From an uncultured Pelagibacteraceae bacterium (GTDB taxonomy: Bacteria > Pseudomonadota > Alphaproteobacteria > Pelagibacterales > Pelagibacteraceae): a stretch of DNA of 64,000 nucleotides. Position 1 is the first letter of the stretch. Each line of letters starts with the position of its first letter. Both the position numbers and the translations under genes were made by a program. The stretch spans positions 62,001 through 126,000 of the forward strand of contig CACGJO010000001.1 of NCBI GenBank assembly GCA_902573425.1, written 5' to 3'. Below, piece after piece: positions 15,476-25,302 of the stretch. The notes beneath the pieces were generated by a model. That model made no database searches and was not told the origin of the DNA. It was given only the letters and a program-made list of their open reading frames with translations.

Positions 15476-18430
15476 ATGACTGATAATAAAATTTATTTTA
15501 AATTTGATGGAAAGAAATATAGTGGAGTGAAAGGAGATACAATTGCCTCTGCTTTATTAAGAAATAATGTAAAACTTGTTGGAAGAAGTTTTAAATATCA
15601 TAGACCAAGGGGTATTTATACCTGTGGAATAGAAGAGCCAAATGCGTTGGTGCAGATAATTAATGAATTTAATGAACCAAATGTAAGAGCTACAGTAAAA
15701 AAAATTTATGAGGGAATGGTCGTAAAAAGCCAAAACCGTTGGCCCTCACTCAAAAGAGACTTTGGCTCAATTAATAATCTTTTATCTCCAATATTTTCAG
15801 CAGGTTTTTATTATAAAACATTCATGGGACCGAAAGGTTTTTGGAAAAATCTTTACGAACCATTGATAAGAAGAACAGCTGGTTTGGGCAAACCGCCTCG
15901 TGAATTTAAATCAAAAAGCACACACCTTCATCATAATGTTGATATTTTGATAGTTGGTGGCGGTTTATCTGGTTTACTCGCGGCTAAAAAATTAGCAGGA
16001 ACAGATAAAGATGTATTGCTTATTGAAAGGGAAAATGAGCTTGGAGGCATATTAAAAAATTCAAACAAAGTTAAATCAATTAATGATCAGAAAACTTCAG
16101 AATGGCTTGAAAAAACTGAAAGACTATTAAAAAATTCAACTAATATAAAAATTTTAAAAAATACAACAGTAACAACTTATAATTACAGTAATCATCTTAC
16201 TGCAATTGAAGATAGGTCGGTTGGAATTGAGCCTGATAATAAAAAATCTGAGTTAGTTCTTCACAAAATTAGAACTGAAAATACTATTTTAGCAAACGGA
16301 CATATCGAAAGATTTTTATCTTTTAGAAATAATGATTTGCCTGGTGTAATGCTTGCTGCATCTTTTGAAAAATATATTCAAAGATACGATGTTGTTCCTG
16401 ATAATAATCCTGTAATTTTTACAAATAATTCCTCAACATATAGTCTGCTAAAATTATTGATAGATCGTAATTGTATACCTAGGGCATACGTAGATGTAAG
16501 AGATGTAAAGAAAATTGAAAGAGAGACATTAGATTTATTAGAAGCTCATAATATTCCTTTCTATCCAAAATCAGAAGTTGAAGGCTGTGATGGAAATAAC
16601 AAAATTAAAAAGATTAGTTTAAGAACTAAAAAAAATAAAATAATAAAAATCGAAGCTTCAATGTTGTGTATTTCTGGCGGTATCAACCCTGATATACATC
16701 TTTTTACACAATCAAAAGGATTGGTAAAATGGGACGAAAAAATTTTAACCTTCAAGCCAGAAAAATCTTTTCAAAAGACAATTACACTAGGCTCAGTGAG
16801 TGGAAATTTTATTTTTAAAAAAATTATTGATGAAGTTAATCAAAAACTTAACTTTATTGATGGTGTAAACGATATTGACATTAAAATAGAGGTTAATGGC
16901 TCTGAGGAATTTAATATTAAAGAAATATGGGAAACGAAAAACAACAACAATTCATTGTGGTCTAAATCTTTTATAGATTTGCAAAATGATGTGACAACAA
17001 AAGATTTAACACAAGCGATTAGGGAAGGTTTTGATCGTATCGAGCACTTAAAACGTTTCACTACAAACAGCATGGGAACAGACCAGGGTAAAATTAGTAG
17101 TATTAATGCGTTAGGTATAGTCTCAAAATTGTTAAAGAAAAGTGTTTCTGAAGTTGGCACAACAACTTATAGACCGCCATATAACCCGGTAAGCTTTTCT
17201 GCCATTGCAGGAAGGAGTACTTATGAGTTTTATGACCCTGAAAGAAAAACTCCAATTCACCCTTGGCATTTAAAACATAATGCGGTTTTTGAGGATGTAG
17301 GTCAGTGGAAAAGACCTTGGTATTACAAAAAATATGAAAATGAATCTATGAATGAAGCTGTGCAAAGAGAATCTAAACAAGTAAGAGAGTCAGCTGGAAT
17401 TTTGGATGGCAGCACACTTGGTAAAATTGAAATTAAAGGTAAAGACGCATTAGAATTTGTAAACATGATGTACACAAATAGTTTTACAAAAATGAAACCG
17501 ATGAGCGCAAAATATGCATTAATGTTAGGTGAAGATGGTATGGTTAAAGATGATGGTATAGTTTGTAAAATAAACGACAATCATTTTATTACTACTACTA
17601 CATCTGGGGGAGCTGCAAATGTTTTATCTCACATGGAAGAATTCGCGCAGACAGAATGGCCAAATTTAAATGTTTATTTAAATTCAATTACCGAACAATT
17701 TGCTACTTTTAATATTAGCGGTCCTAAATCAAGGATTATACTAAGCAGGGTTTTTAATAATATTGATTTTAGCAATCATAAATTTCCTTATATGACTTTT
17801 AATACTTTTGATTATTTGAATTATAAAGTGAGAATTCTAAGAGCCAGTTTCACGGGTGAACAGGGTTATGAAATTTATGTCCCTCCAAAATATGCTTTAA
17901 CTCTTTGGGAAAGAATCTTTTATTACAGCAGAGATGTTGATTTGGTTCCGTATGGAACAGAAACTATGCATCTATTAAGAGCTGAAAAGGGCTATATAAT
18001 TGTTGGTCAAGAAACTGATGGAACGGTTACACCATTAGATTTAAATTTAAATTGGATGATAGGAAAGAAAAAAAAGGATTTTATCGGCAAAAGATCTTTA
18101 ACAAGATCAGATATTATTAAAGGTGATAGGAAGCAATTAGTTGGTCTGGTCCCAGTAGATAAATCGTATGGTATTGAAGAAGGGCAACACGTTATAGAGG
18201 ACAAAAATATTCCATCACAAATAGATAAGCCAATTAAAATGTTAGGACATGTTACTTCGAGTTATTTTAGTCCGACTTTAAATCATTCAATTGCAATGGC
18301 CTTAATAAAAGAGGGTAATAGAAAAATAGGTAGTCAAATATACGTTTCAACTTCAAATATGAATGTTATACCTGTTGAAGTGGTGAAGCCTAATTTTTTA
18401 GATCCTGAAAACAAAAGGCTGCTATCATGA
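15476..18430 (+). CDS. soxA: Sarcosine oxidase subunit alpha
   Basis: 984-residue large subunit, the normal size. The N-terminal 90 residues form the ferredoxin-like domain that lacks iron-sulfur cysteines (VKGDTIASALL, FKYHRPRGIYTCG). A dinucleotide-binding domain follows, starting DILIVGGGLSGLLAAKKLA at about 159-177, for the NAD of the complex. The last 380 residues are a GcvT-like aminomethyltransferase domain (RESAGILDGSTLGKIEIKG, FTGEQGYEIYVPP, LRAEKGYIIVGQETDGTVTPLDL) that binds tetrahydrofolate. It ends in an ATGA overlap with soxG. Confidence 0.95.
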   Translation: MTDNKIYFKFDGKKYSGVKGDTIASALLRNNVKLVGRSFKYHRPRGIYTCGIEEPNALVQIINEFNEPNVRATVKKIYEGMVVKSQNRWPSLKRDFGSINNLLSPIFSAGFYYKTFMGPKGFWKNLYEPLIRRTAGLGKPPREFKSKSTHLHHNVDILIVGGGLSGLLAAKKLAGTDKDVLLIERENELGGILKNSNKVKSINDQKTSEWLEKTERLLKNSTNIKILKNTTVTTYNYSNHLTAIEDRSVGIEPDNKKSELVLHKIRTENTILANGHIERFLSFRNNDLPGVMLAASFEKYIQRYDVVPDNNPVIFTNNSSTYSLLKLLIDRNCIPRAYVDVRDVKKIERETLDLLEAHNIPFYPKSEVEGCDGNNKIKKISLRTKKNKIIKIEASMLCISGGINPDIHLFTQSKGLVKWDEKILTFKPEKSFQKTITLGSVSGNFIFKKIIDEVNQKLNFIDGVNDIDIKIEVNGSEEFNIKEIWETKNNNNSLWSKSFIDLQNDVTTKDLTQAIREGFDRIEHLKRFTTNSMGTDQGKISSINALGIVSKLLKKSVSEVGTTTYRPPYNPVSFSAIAGRSTYEFYDPERKTPIHPWHLKHNAVFEDVGQWKRPWYYKKYENESMNEAVQRESKQVRESAGILDGSTLGKIEIKGKDALEFVNMMYTNSFTKMKPMSAKYALMLGEDGMVKDDGIVCKINDNHFITTTTSGGAANVLSHMEEFAQTEWPNLNVYLNSITEQFATFNISGPKSRIILSRVFNNIDFSNHKFPYMTFNTFDYLNYKVRILRASFTGEQGYEIYVPPKYALTLWERIFYYSRDVDLVPYGTETMHLLRAEKGYIIVGQETDGTVTPLDLNLNWMIGKKKKDFIGKRSLTRSDIIKGDRKQLVGLVPVDKSYGIEEGQHVIEDKNIPSQIDKPIKMLGHVTSSYFSPTLNHSIAMALIKEGNRKIGSQIYVSTSNMNVIPVEVVKPNFLDPENKRLLS

Positions 18431-18948
18431 CAAGAACTTTTTCGGGAGATGGAATTTATATTGCTCAAAGAGACTTTCAACAAATTCTTTTAAGAGGAAA
18501 AGGCGATGGTCGATTTGCAGAAACTGTGAACGCGGAAATATCTCTCTTGCCGCCTAAAGATAATTTAAGGATGATAAGTAATGAGAATTATCTTTTTGCA
18601 AAACAATCTTTTGATCAATGGAGTTTAATTTGTTTAAAAAATAAAGAGGAAGAGGCGTTATCAAAAATGGTAAATACTATAAATTCCAATGATGAAATGT
18701 TGGCTTCTGATTGTTCCTATGGGCAGGTTTATTTTGAATTTAGTGGCGATAAAATGAAAGATTACTTAAATAAGCTTACACATTTTGATTTGAGATCGAA
18801 AAAATTTCCTCCTCTGACAATCGTACAGACTTTAATAGCAAGAATTGACTGCACAATTTATAATCTTGAGGACAAATATTTAATTACATGTAATAAATCG
18901 TATGAAGATTATTTTAAAAAAAGATTGCAAGACACAATAGAATTATAA
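18427..18948 (+). CDS. soxG: Sarcosine oxidase subunit gamma
   Basis: 173-residue structural subunit, divergent in sequence but recognisable by position, length and the GcvT-related pattern (an FSGDKMKDYLNKLTHFDLRSKKF segment and the C-terminal basic helix). It overlaps soxA by 4 bases and its stop overlaps the next start by one base (TAATG), completing the sox operon. Confidence 0.85.
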   Translation: MTRTFSGDGIYIAQRDFQQILLRGKGDGRFAETVNAEISLLPPKDNLRMISNENYLFAKQSFDQWSLICLKNKEEEALSKMVNTINSNDEMLASDCSYGQVYFEFSGDKMKDYLNKLTHFDLRSKKFPPLTIVQTLIARIDCTIYNLEDKYLITCNKSYEDYFKKRLQDTIEL

Positions 18949-19319
18949 TGAGCAAACAAAAAAATGTATTAGGTGAGAATTTAGAAAGTTGCTCAACCGA
19001 TCCAATAACAGGATGGTTTAGAGACGGCTGTTGTAATACAGATAAAAACGATCGAGGACTTCACACAGTTTGCGTAAAGGTAAACGATGAATTTTTGAAA
19101 TGGTGTAAGGAGGCTGGTAATGATTTAATTACTCCTCATCCTGAATTTGGTTTTCCTGGACTTAAAGATGGAGATAAATGGTGCGTTTGTGCCAGCTGGT
19201 ATGCAAGAGCACTTGAGGCAGGAAAAGGTTGTCCAATATTTTTGAAAGCAACTCATGAAAAAACTTTAGAGTTGGTTCCAATTGAAAAGCTAAAAGAATT
19301 TGCTGCAGATCTTTCTTAG
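18948..19319 (+). CDS. DUF2237 family protein
   Basis: 123 residues with the family signature: NVLGENLESCSTDPITGWFRDGCC at the start, then GLHTVCVKVNDEFL and a C-terminal WCVCASWYARALEAG. Several conserved Cys are present, and the protein is cytoplasmic with no signal peptide. Function is not established. It begins one base inside the soxG stop codon, so it is part of the sox transcript here, and is convergent with the ATP-grasp gene three bases away. Confidence 0.88.
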   Translation: MSKQKNVLGENLESCSTDPITGWFRDGCCNTDKNDRGLHTVCVKVNDEFLKWCKEAGNDLITPHPEFGFPGLKDGDKWCVCASWYARALEAGKGCPIFLKATHEKTLELVPIEKLKEFAADLS

Positions 19320-19321
19320 AT

Positions 19322-20770
19322 CTACATATCGATTATCATTGTATCTTTAGATCCGCCACCTTGTGAACTATTTACAATCGTACTTCCTTTTTTTAATGCC
19401 ACTCTTGTTAATCCACCTGTAGTAACCCAAGTTGATTTTCCACTTAAAATAAATGGGCGTAAGTCTAAGTGTCGTGGCTCAATACTATTTTCTGTGATTG
19501 TTGGTGTTGTAGAAAGAATTTCTAAAGGTTGTGCTATATAATTTCTTGGATTTTTTAGAATATTTTTTTTCATTGCTTCTCTATTTTTTTTAGAAGCATG
19601 TGGTCCAATTAAAATACCATTTCCACCAGAACCATTTGTCGGTTTTACAACGAACTTAGAAATATTTTCAATTATATGTTCTCTGTGAATTTTTTCACTA
19701 CAAAGTAAAGTTTCAACTTGTTGTATTTTCGGTTGCTCACCTAAATAATAAACTATCATTTTGTCAACATAAGAATAAATTGCTTTATCATCTGCTATCC
19801 CTGTCCCTGGTGCATTTAATATTCCTACATTGCCTTTTCTCCAAGCTTTGAATAATCCTGGAACTCCAATTAACGATCCTTTGTAAAAGGCTTTAGGGTC
19901 TAAAAATGTGTCATCAAGTCTTCTGTAGATACAATCAACTTTTAATTTTCCCCTAACAGTTTTCATGTAAACAACATCTTTCTCAACGAATAAATCTTTA
20001 CCTTCAACAAGAGCTATACCCATTTGCTCAGACAAAAATCTATGCTCAAAATATGCGGAGTTTGCTCTTCCTGGGGTTAAAACACACATGTGAGGATCTT
20101 TAGTTTTTTTTGGAATACACTCTAGCATGCAGTTATAAAGTTTATTTGGGTACTGGTGAATATCTGAAACTTTATATCTGGTAAATAATTCAGGAAACAC
20201 ATCCCGCATAACCATTCTATTTTCAAGCATATATGAAATTCCTGAAGGAACTCTTAAATTGTCTTCTAAGACCAAGAAGTCTCCTTTAATATTTCTAATT
20301 AAATCTATGCCAGAAATATTTGACCAAGCTTTATGTTTTGGAGAAAAACCATCACACTCTTTTAAATAATAAGGAGAGTTAAAAACTAATTCTCTTGGAA
20401 TAACATTGTCTTTAAATATTTTTTTATCATTATAGACATCATCAATGAAAAGATTAAGAGCCTTAACTCTTTGTAATAATCCTTTTGATACTTTAGACCA
20501 ATCTTTTTTTGGGATAATTCTTGGGATTATATCAAGCGGCCACTTCTTTTCTTGAGCTTTTTTTCCAGAAGAATAAACACGAAAATTAATTCCCCTAGCA
20601 CTGATTGTGCTTGCACAATTTCTCTCGATCTCTTGAAGTTTTTTGCTGCCTATTTTTTCGAGTATATTCGAGATTACCTTAGCTTGTTTTCTAAGCTTAT
20701 TATCTTCACCTAGATATTCATCATAGGTGTTGTCGGAATCATATTTATCCCATAGTGACGCCATAAACAT
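19322..20770 (-). CDS. Circularly permuted type 2 ATP-grasp protein (DUF404/DUF407)
   Basis: 482-residue cytoplasmic protein. The family pattern is clear: FRVYSSGKKAQEKKWPLDIIPRII near 63, LVLEDNLRVPSGISYMLENR at about 166-185, MRDVFPELF, LTPGRANSAYFEHRFLSEQMG at about 231-251, and FVVKPTNGSGGNGILIGP at about 367-384 as the nucleotide-binding loop. Such enzymes are thought to form amide bonds, possibly making or modifying a short peptide. The genes normally travel with an alpha-E protein, a transglutaminase-like protein and the peptidase Anbu; here only Anbu is next to it, on the other strand. Two ATGs, six bases apart, could start the protein. Confidence 0.9.
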   Translation of the reverse strand: MFMASLWDKYDSDNTYDEYLGEDNKLRKQAKVISNILEKIGSKKLQEIERNCASTISARGINFRVYSSGKKAQEKKWPLDIIPRIIPKKDWSKVSKGLLQRVKALNLFIDDVYNDKKIFKDNVIPRELVFNSPYYLKECDGFSPKHKAWSNISGIDLIRNIKGDFLVLEDNLRVPSGISYMLENRMVMRDVFPELFTRYKVSDIHQYPNKLYNCMLECIPKKTKDPHMCVLTPGRANSAYFEHRFLSEQMGIALVEGKDLFVEKDVVYMKTVRGKLKVDCIYRRLDDTFLDPKAFYKGSLIGVPGLFKAWRKGNVGILNAPGTGIADDKAIYSYVDKMIVYYLGEQPKIQQVETLLCSEKIHREHIIENISKFVVKPTNGSGGNGILIGPHASKKNREAMKKNILKNPRNYIAQPLEILSTTPTITENSIEPRHLDLRPFILSGKSTWVTTGGLTRVALKKGSTIVNSSQGGGSKDTMIIDM

Positions 20771-20876
20771 TCCTTCATTGTTTACAATTTAACGTTACAA
20801 GCAATTGCATTAATTAGATAGCTGACATGTAATAATTAATTTGAATGTTTAACATTTTTTAATTAAGTATTCTATC

Positions 20877-21599
20877 ATGACATATTGTATCGGAATAAAA
20901 ACTAAAGAGGGTTTAGTATTTGCCTCCGACTCAAGAACAAATGCTGGTATGGATAATGTGAATATCTATTCTAAGATGTTCACTCATGATGTTGATGATA
21001 GAACGATATTCATAGTAACTTCAGGGAATTTAGGCACATCTCAAGCGGTCTATAAATCTATAGAAAAAGATTTAAAAAGTAAAAATGGTCCGAATCTTAA
21101 TACATGTAAAGATTTCGAGCAGATCGCGACTTATTTGGGTAAATTAAACATTAAAAATTCATCACCTGATGGTGTTAACACAGACATTCTTACTCTTGGA
21201 GCAACATTCATTATTGGCGGCCAAATTAAAGGTCAACCTCAAGAAATTTATCTAGTATATCCGCAAGGAAATTTTATTAGACCAGCTGATAGCAAACCAT
21301 ATTTGGTTATTGGTGAGGTTAAGTATGGAAAACCAATTCTTGATAGAGTAATAACGCCAAGTGTTAAAATTGGTGATGCTTCAAGATGTGCTTTAATTTC
21401 AATGGACTCGACTTTAAAAAGTGATTTGACTGTGGGACCTCCAATAGATTTTGCTATTTACAAAAAAGATTCAAACAAAATTACTTCCTTAAAATGTTTA
21501 AATACTACAGACGAAGACTACGCCAAAGTCTGCAATCAATGGTCTGATAAAGTTGTTAAACTATTCGATACATTTCCAAGGTTTGATTGGGAAATATAA
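20877..21599 (+). CDS. Anbu, proteasome-like Ntn-hydrolase peptidase
   Basis: 240-residue member of the bacterial proteasome-beta homologues known as Anbu. The N-terminus is MTYCIGIKTKEGLVFASDSRTNAG: removal of Met exposes Thr2, the presumed nucleophile, and Asp18 and Lys (near 33, SKMF) complete the usual catalytic set. The C-terminal half has GDASRCALISMDSTLKSDLTVGPPIDFAIY, also typical. Relatives assemble into open-ring structures. It is divergent from the ATP-grasp gene across a 106-base AT-rich spacer that probably contains both promoters. Confidence 0.93.
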   Translation: MTYCIGIKTKEGLVFASDSRTNAGMDNVNIYSKMFTHDVDDRTIFIVTSGNLGTSQAVYKSIEKDLKSKNGPNLNTCKDFEQIATYLGKLNIKNSSPDGVNTDILTLGATFIIGGQIKGQPQEIYLVYPQGNFIRPADSKPYLVIGEVKYGKPILDRVITPSVKIGDASRCALISMDSTLKSDLTVGPPIDFAIYKKDSNKITSLKCLNTTDEDYAKVCNQWSDKVVKLFDTFPRFDWEI

Positions 21600-21624
21600 T
21601 AGTCCTACTCTCCAATTTTAATTT

Positions 21625-22284
21625 ATGAAAACTGCATTAATATTTGGTTCATCAGGTTTAATTGGAAACGAGTTATTTAAAACTATTCTATTAAATAATT
21701 CTTATGATAAAATTAAAGTTTTTGTTCGCTCAATACCCGAAGTCAATAATCCAAAAGTAGAAATTATTAAGACTGATTTTTCCAATCTAGAACAATATAA
21801 AGATAAAATAATTGGAGATGATTGTTTTTTTTGTATTGGTACCACAAAAAAAGATACGCCTAATAAAGATGAATACAGAAGAGTTGAATATAATATTCCA
21901 GTTGATGTTGCGAAAATAGCAAAAGCAAACTCTGTAAAATCTTTTTACTACGTCTCATCTATTGGCGCTAATCCAAATGCATCAAGCAATTATTTAAAAA
22001 ATAAAGGCCAAGTGGAAGGGGAATTGAAAAATTTAAACTTTTCAAAGCTTGCTATCATTAGGCCGTCTTTATTAATTGGCAATAGAAAATCATTTAGATT
22101 AGGTGAGGTAATTTTTACTCCAGTCATGAATACACTTACTTTATTTGCTTTTGGAGGTTTAAAGAAATATAAACCTATAAAGATTCAAAATGTCGTTAAA
22201 GCAATATTGTACATATCTAAAAATGTTTCAGATAAAATAGTCTTTGAGTCAGATGAGCTTGAGAGAATAGCTAAATCAAATTAA
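21625..22284 (+). CDS. NAD(P)-binding Rossmann-fold protein (HTATIP2-like short-chain reductase)
   Basis: 219 residues with a nucleotide-binding GSSGLIGNELFK loop at about 8-19, a FCIGTTKKDTPNKDEYRRVEYN segment, and YYVSSIGANPNASSNYLKNKGQVE at about 112-135, in which YLKNKG is the place of the YxxxK catalytic pair. It resembles small atypical SDR proteins of the TIP30/HTATIP2 type found in many bacteria. Substrate is unknown. It follows Anbu by 25 bases and could be co-transcribed; its end overlaps the convergent permease gene by 4 bases. Confidence 0.75.
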   Translation: MKTALIFGSSGLIGNELFKTILLNNSYDKIKVFVRSIPEVNNPKVEIIKTDFSNLEQYKDKIIGDDCFFCIGTTKKDTPNKDEYRRVEYNIPVDVAKIAKANSVKSFYYVSSIGANPNASSNYLKNKGQVEGELKNLNFSKLAIIRPSLLIGNRKSFRLGEVIFTPVMNTLTLFAFGGLKKYKPIKIQNVVKAILYISKNVSDKIVFESDELERIAKSN

Positions 22285-23174
22285 TATCTAAAAATATAGC
22301 GTCTAGTATTCAAACCGTAAAAGATAATTGCCAAACTTATTATAACTCCTCCAATAATTGTATTATTACTTGGAACCTCATTAATCCCTAATAAAGGAAG
22401 CCAAACCCAAAAAATTCCACCCAATATTTCTGTGAGCGATAGAAGAGTTAGATCAGCAGCTGGTAGATATTTTGATTTTGCTGAATATAAAATAAGTGCT
22501 GAACAAACTATAAATCCATGTAGTGACGAGAGTGAAGTGTTCTTTAAAGTCATAAAAATATTACTGTCATTAAAAATTAAAACTAACAAAGAAACACCGG
22601 CTGCAAATAATCCAGCTATAGATACAGTTGTTAGTTTTGGAGTATTTTTTTTATATCTTAGTGTAACTGTAAATATTGCAAACCCTAAAGAAGATATTAA
22701 TCCATTAACAAGACCAAACAGTGTTCCAGTTTGAATACTATCAAAACACATAAATATTATTCCAACTGCTGCAATTGTTATGGCTATCAAAGTGGTTTTA
22801 GATATTTTTTCGTTTAAAACAATATAAGCAATTATTGCCGCTATAAAAGGTAATGCACCTAACATCAAAAGAGTAACTGCGGCTGAGGTTGTTGTTAATG
22901 AGAGAATAAAAGTTATGTTAGCAACACCAAGACTTATTCCTCCGATTAATCCTGATGTGCCTATTTTGTTATAATTATTAATAAACTTTGTGCCTTCGAT
23001 TAAAAATAAATAAAGATTTAAAATTAAAAAAATTGCTAACCCTCTTATTAAAGAATACTGCCATGGAACAAGTTCAGCATTGTCCATATTTCTCACCACC
23101 AATGGACCGAAAGACCAGATTAACCCAGCCAACAAAACAAAAAACATAGCTGAGCTAACTTTATTTTTTGACAT
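22281..23174 (-). CDS. EamA-family (DMT superfamily) permease
   Basis: 297-residue inner-membrane protein with ten hydrophobic segments arranged as two EamA repeats: the first begins FFVLLAGLIWSFGPLVVR, the second GTLFGLVNGLISSLGFAIFTVTLR. The family moves small metabolites such as amino acids or purines; the substrate is not readable. It is the last gene of the dimethylglycine/ETF operon, its start overlapping the ETF-quinone oxidoreductase stop (TAATG), which suggests export or uptake linked to methylamine breakdown. Confidence 0.85.
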   Translation of the reverse strand: MSKNKVSSAMFFVLLAGLIWSFGPLVVRNMDNAELVPWQYSLIRGLAIFLILNLYLFLIEGTKFINNYNKIGTSGLIGGISLGVANITFILSLTTTSAAVTLLMLGALPFIAAIIAYIVLNEKISKTTLIAITIAAVGIIFMCFDSIQTGTLFGLVNGLISSLGFAIFTVTLRYKKNTPKLTTVSIAGLFAAGVSLLVLIFNDSNIFMTLKNTSLSSLHGFIVCSALILYSAKSKYLPAADLTLLSLTEILGGIFWVWLPLLGINEVPSNNTIIGGVIISLAIIFYGLNTRRYIFRY

Positions 23175-24781
23175 TACATATTACCGTACTTAGGTCCGCC
23201 GCCACCTTCGGGGGCAACCCAGGTAATATTCTGAGAAGGTTCTTTAATATCGCAGGTTTTGCAATGAATACAATTTTGTGAGTTGATTACAAACTCATTT
23301 TTTTGAACTTCGTAAACACCAACAGGACAATATCTTTGTGCGGGCTCATCATATTCTCTTAAATTATATTGTATGGGTAGATATTTGTTTTTTAATTTAA
23401 GATGTACTGGTTGATTTTCAGTATGATTTGTACCTGTTAAATATACCGAACTTGTTTTATCAAAGGTTAGTTTTCCGTCAGGTTTTGGATATTCAATTTT
23501 AGGCATTTGATTTGCAGGTTTTAAAGCTTCATGATCTGCGTGTTTATGCTTTAATGTGAAAGGTAATTTTCCTCTAAATAAAATTTGATCAATACCTGTA
23601 AAAATAATACCGAGTAATAACCCCCAGCTAAAACTTGGTTTAACATTTCTAGCTGCATGAAGTTCTTGGTATACCCAGCTTTTTTTAAATAATTCTTCAT
23701 ATAAAGATAATTTTCTTTTATTTTTAATATGTTCAACAATAGTTTCAGCAGCTATCATCCCGCTTTTCATTGCTGTGTGAGTTCCTTTAATCTTGGGCAT
23801 ATTTAAAGTTCCTGCATCGCAACCAACTAATAATGCTCCGGGCATATACATTTTTGGTAAACTTTGAAGACCACCCTCAATTAAAGCTCTGGCACCAAAA
23901 GAAATTCTTTTTCCTCCCTCAAACATTTTTCTTATTGCTTTGTGGGTTTTAAATCTTTGAAACTCATCAAATGGAGATAAGTGTGGGTTTTGGTAATCAA
24001 GTCCTATTACATAACCAAGAAAAATTTGTTTATTCTCAGCATGATAAATAAAACTTCCTCCATACGTTTTACTATCTAAAGGCCAGCCTGCGGTATGCAT
24101 CACTAATCCTTCTTGATGTTGTTCCTCACTAACTTCCCAAATTTCTTTAAGACCAATACCGTATTGTTGAGGATTTTTTCCCTCATCTAAATTAAATTTT
24201 TTAATTAATTGTTTACCTAAATGTCCTCTGCATCCTTCTGAAAAAACTGTAACTTTTGCATGAAGCTCCATTCCTTCTTGGTATCCATCTTTTTTATTTC
24301 CCTCTTTATCTAATCCCATATCCAAAGTTGCTACTCCTTTTACGGAGCCGTCTTCATTATAAAGAACTTCGCTCGCAGGAAATCCTGGAAAAATTTCAAC
24401 ACCTAACTTCTCAGCTTGTTCCGCGAGCCATCGACAAAGATTAGCAAGGCTCACAATATAATTATTATGATTTTTTTGAACTGCTGGTAAAAGCCAAGTA
24501 GGCCAACTTAAAGATGATTTTTTTCCTAAAAATAAAAATTTTTCTTTTGAAACTTTCGTTTTAACAGGAGCACCCTGCTCTTTCCATTTTGGCAATAGCT
24601 CATCAAGAGCTCTGGTTTCTAAAACATTTCCACTTAATATATGGGCACCAACCTCAGCACCTTTTTCTAAGATACAGATATTTAATTTTGGTTCAAGTTG
24701 CTTTAATTTAATTGCAGTAGATAATCCTGATGGACCAGCTCCTACTATTACTACATCATATTCTGTTGCTTCTCTTGTCAT
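23174..24781 (-). CDS. Electron transfer flavoprotein-ubiquinone oxidoreductase
   Basis: 535-residue membrane-associated flavoprotein that takes electrons from EtfAB and reduces ubiquinone. The FAD loop is VVIVGAGPSGLSTAIKLK at about 10-27. The four cluster-binding cysteines near the C-terminus are in RYCPVGVYEV and NCIHCKTCDIKEPSQNI, giving one 4Fe-4S cluster, followed by the typical WVAPEGGGGPKYGNM ending. GCDAGTLNMPKIKGTHTAMKSG in the middle is also conserved. It lies downstream of etfBA with three small membrane genes between, all overlapping, so the whole electron path is in one operon. Confidence 0.96.
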   Translation of the reverse strand: MTREATEYDVVIVGAGPSGLSTAIKLKQLEPKLNICILEKGAEVGAHILSGNVLETRALDELLPKWKEQGAPVKTKVSKEKFLFLGKKSSLSWPTWLLPAVQKNHNNYIVSLANLCRWLAEQAEKLGVEIFPGFPASEVLYNEDGSVKGVATLDMGLDKEGNKKDGYQEGMELHAKVTVFSEGCRGHLGKQLIKKFNLDEGKNPQQYGIGLKEIWEVSEEQHQEGLVMHTAGWPLDSKTYGGSFIYHAENKQIFLGYVIGLDYQNPHLSPFDEFQRFKTHKAIRKMFEGGKRISFGARALIEGGLQSLPKMYMPGALLVGCDAGTLNMPKIKGTHTAMKSGMIAAETIVEHIKNKRKLSLYEELFKKSWVYQELHAARNVKPSFSWGLLLGIIFTGIDQILFRGKLPFTLKHKHADHEALKPANQMPKIEYPKPDGKLTFDKTSSVYLTGTNHTENQPVHLKLKNKYLPIQYNLREYDEPAQRYCPVGVYEVQKNEFVINSQNCIHCKTCDIKEPSQNITWVAPEGGGGPKYGNM

Positions 24782-25302
24782 TAAGCAATTTGTGTATCAT
24801 CTTTTATGGTCATCATAAATAAAGAGATTGTCGCTATCTCTCTAACTAATCGAAGAATAAAATCATTAAATTTTGCATATTTTAAAAACATAGATACATC
24901 ACCTATTATAGCAATCGCCATAACTATAATTGGCAAAGCGACTGTATACCTATAGCTAATATGTTTATTCATCTTTAAAACTGCTTTTGCAGCCAACCAT
25001 CCAGCAAATGCACCGGCAACAAAACCTGTTGTTATAAATGAAAAAAGTTGTGGCATTGTAAAAGCTGTAAATAAAGCATTAAACCATGCAAGTCCCATTC
25101 CTATAATTCCACCAAAGAATTGGCCGAAGAAAGCAATAGGAATAAAAATTATTGATGCGAGAAAACTATAAAGTTTATTCTTTACCTTTAAATCGGGTAT
25201 TTTTATTTTTTCTACCTTCTTAAAATTATCAAATGTATTTTTTATAATTTTTTTTTTTGTTGTTCTTTTTTTAGTTTTTGACTTTGAAGTAGCCATATCC
25301 AT
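24781..25302 (-). CDS. Membrane protein of unknown function with basic N-terminus
   Basis: 173 residues. The first 40 are very rich in Lys (KSKTKKRTTKKKIIKN) and should be cytoplasmic; then come about four hydrophobic segments (roughly 48-70, 75-95, 100-120 and 125-145). Glycine-rich FFGGIIGMGLAWF and TTGFVAGAFAGWLAAK occur in the second and third. No family recognised. It overlaps the preceding small membrane gene by 32 bases and shares one base with the ETF-quinone oxidoreductase start. Confidence 0.6.
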   Translation of the reverse strand: MDMATSKSKTKKRTTKKKIIKNTFDNFKKVEKIKIPDLKVKNKLYSFLASIIFIPIAFFGQFFGGIIGMGLAWFNALFTAFTMPQLFSFITTGFVAGAFAGWLAAKAVLKMNKHISYRYTVALPIIVMAIAIIGDVSMFLKYAKFNDFILRLVREIATISLFMMTIKDDTQIA

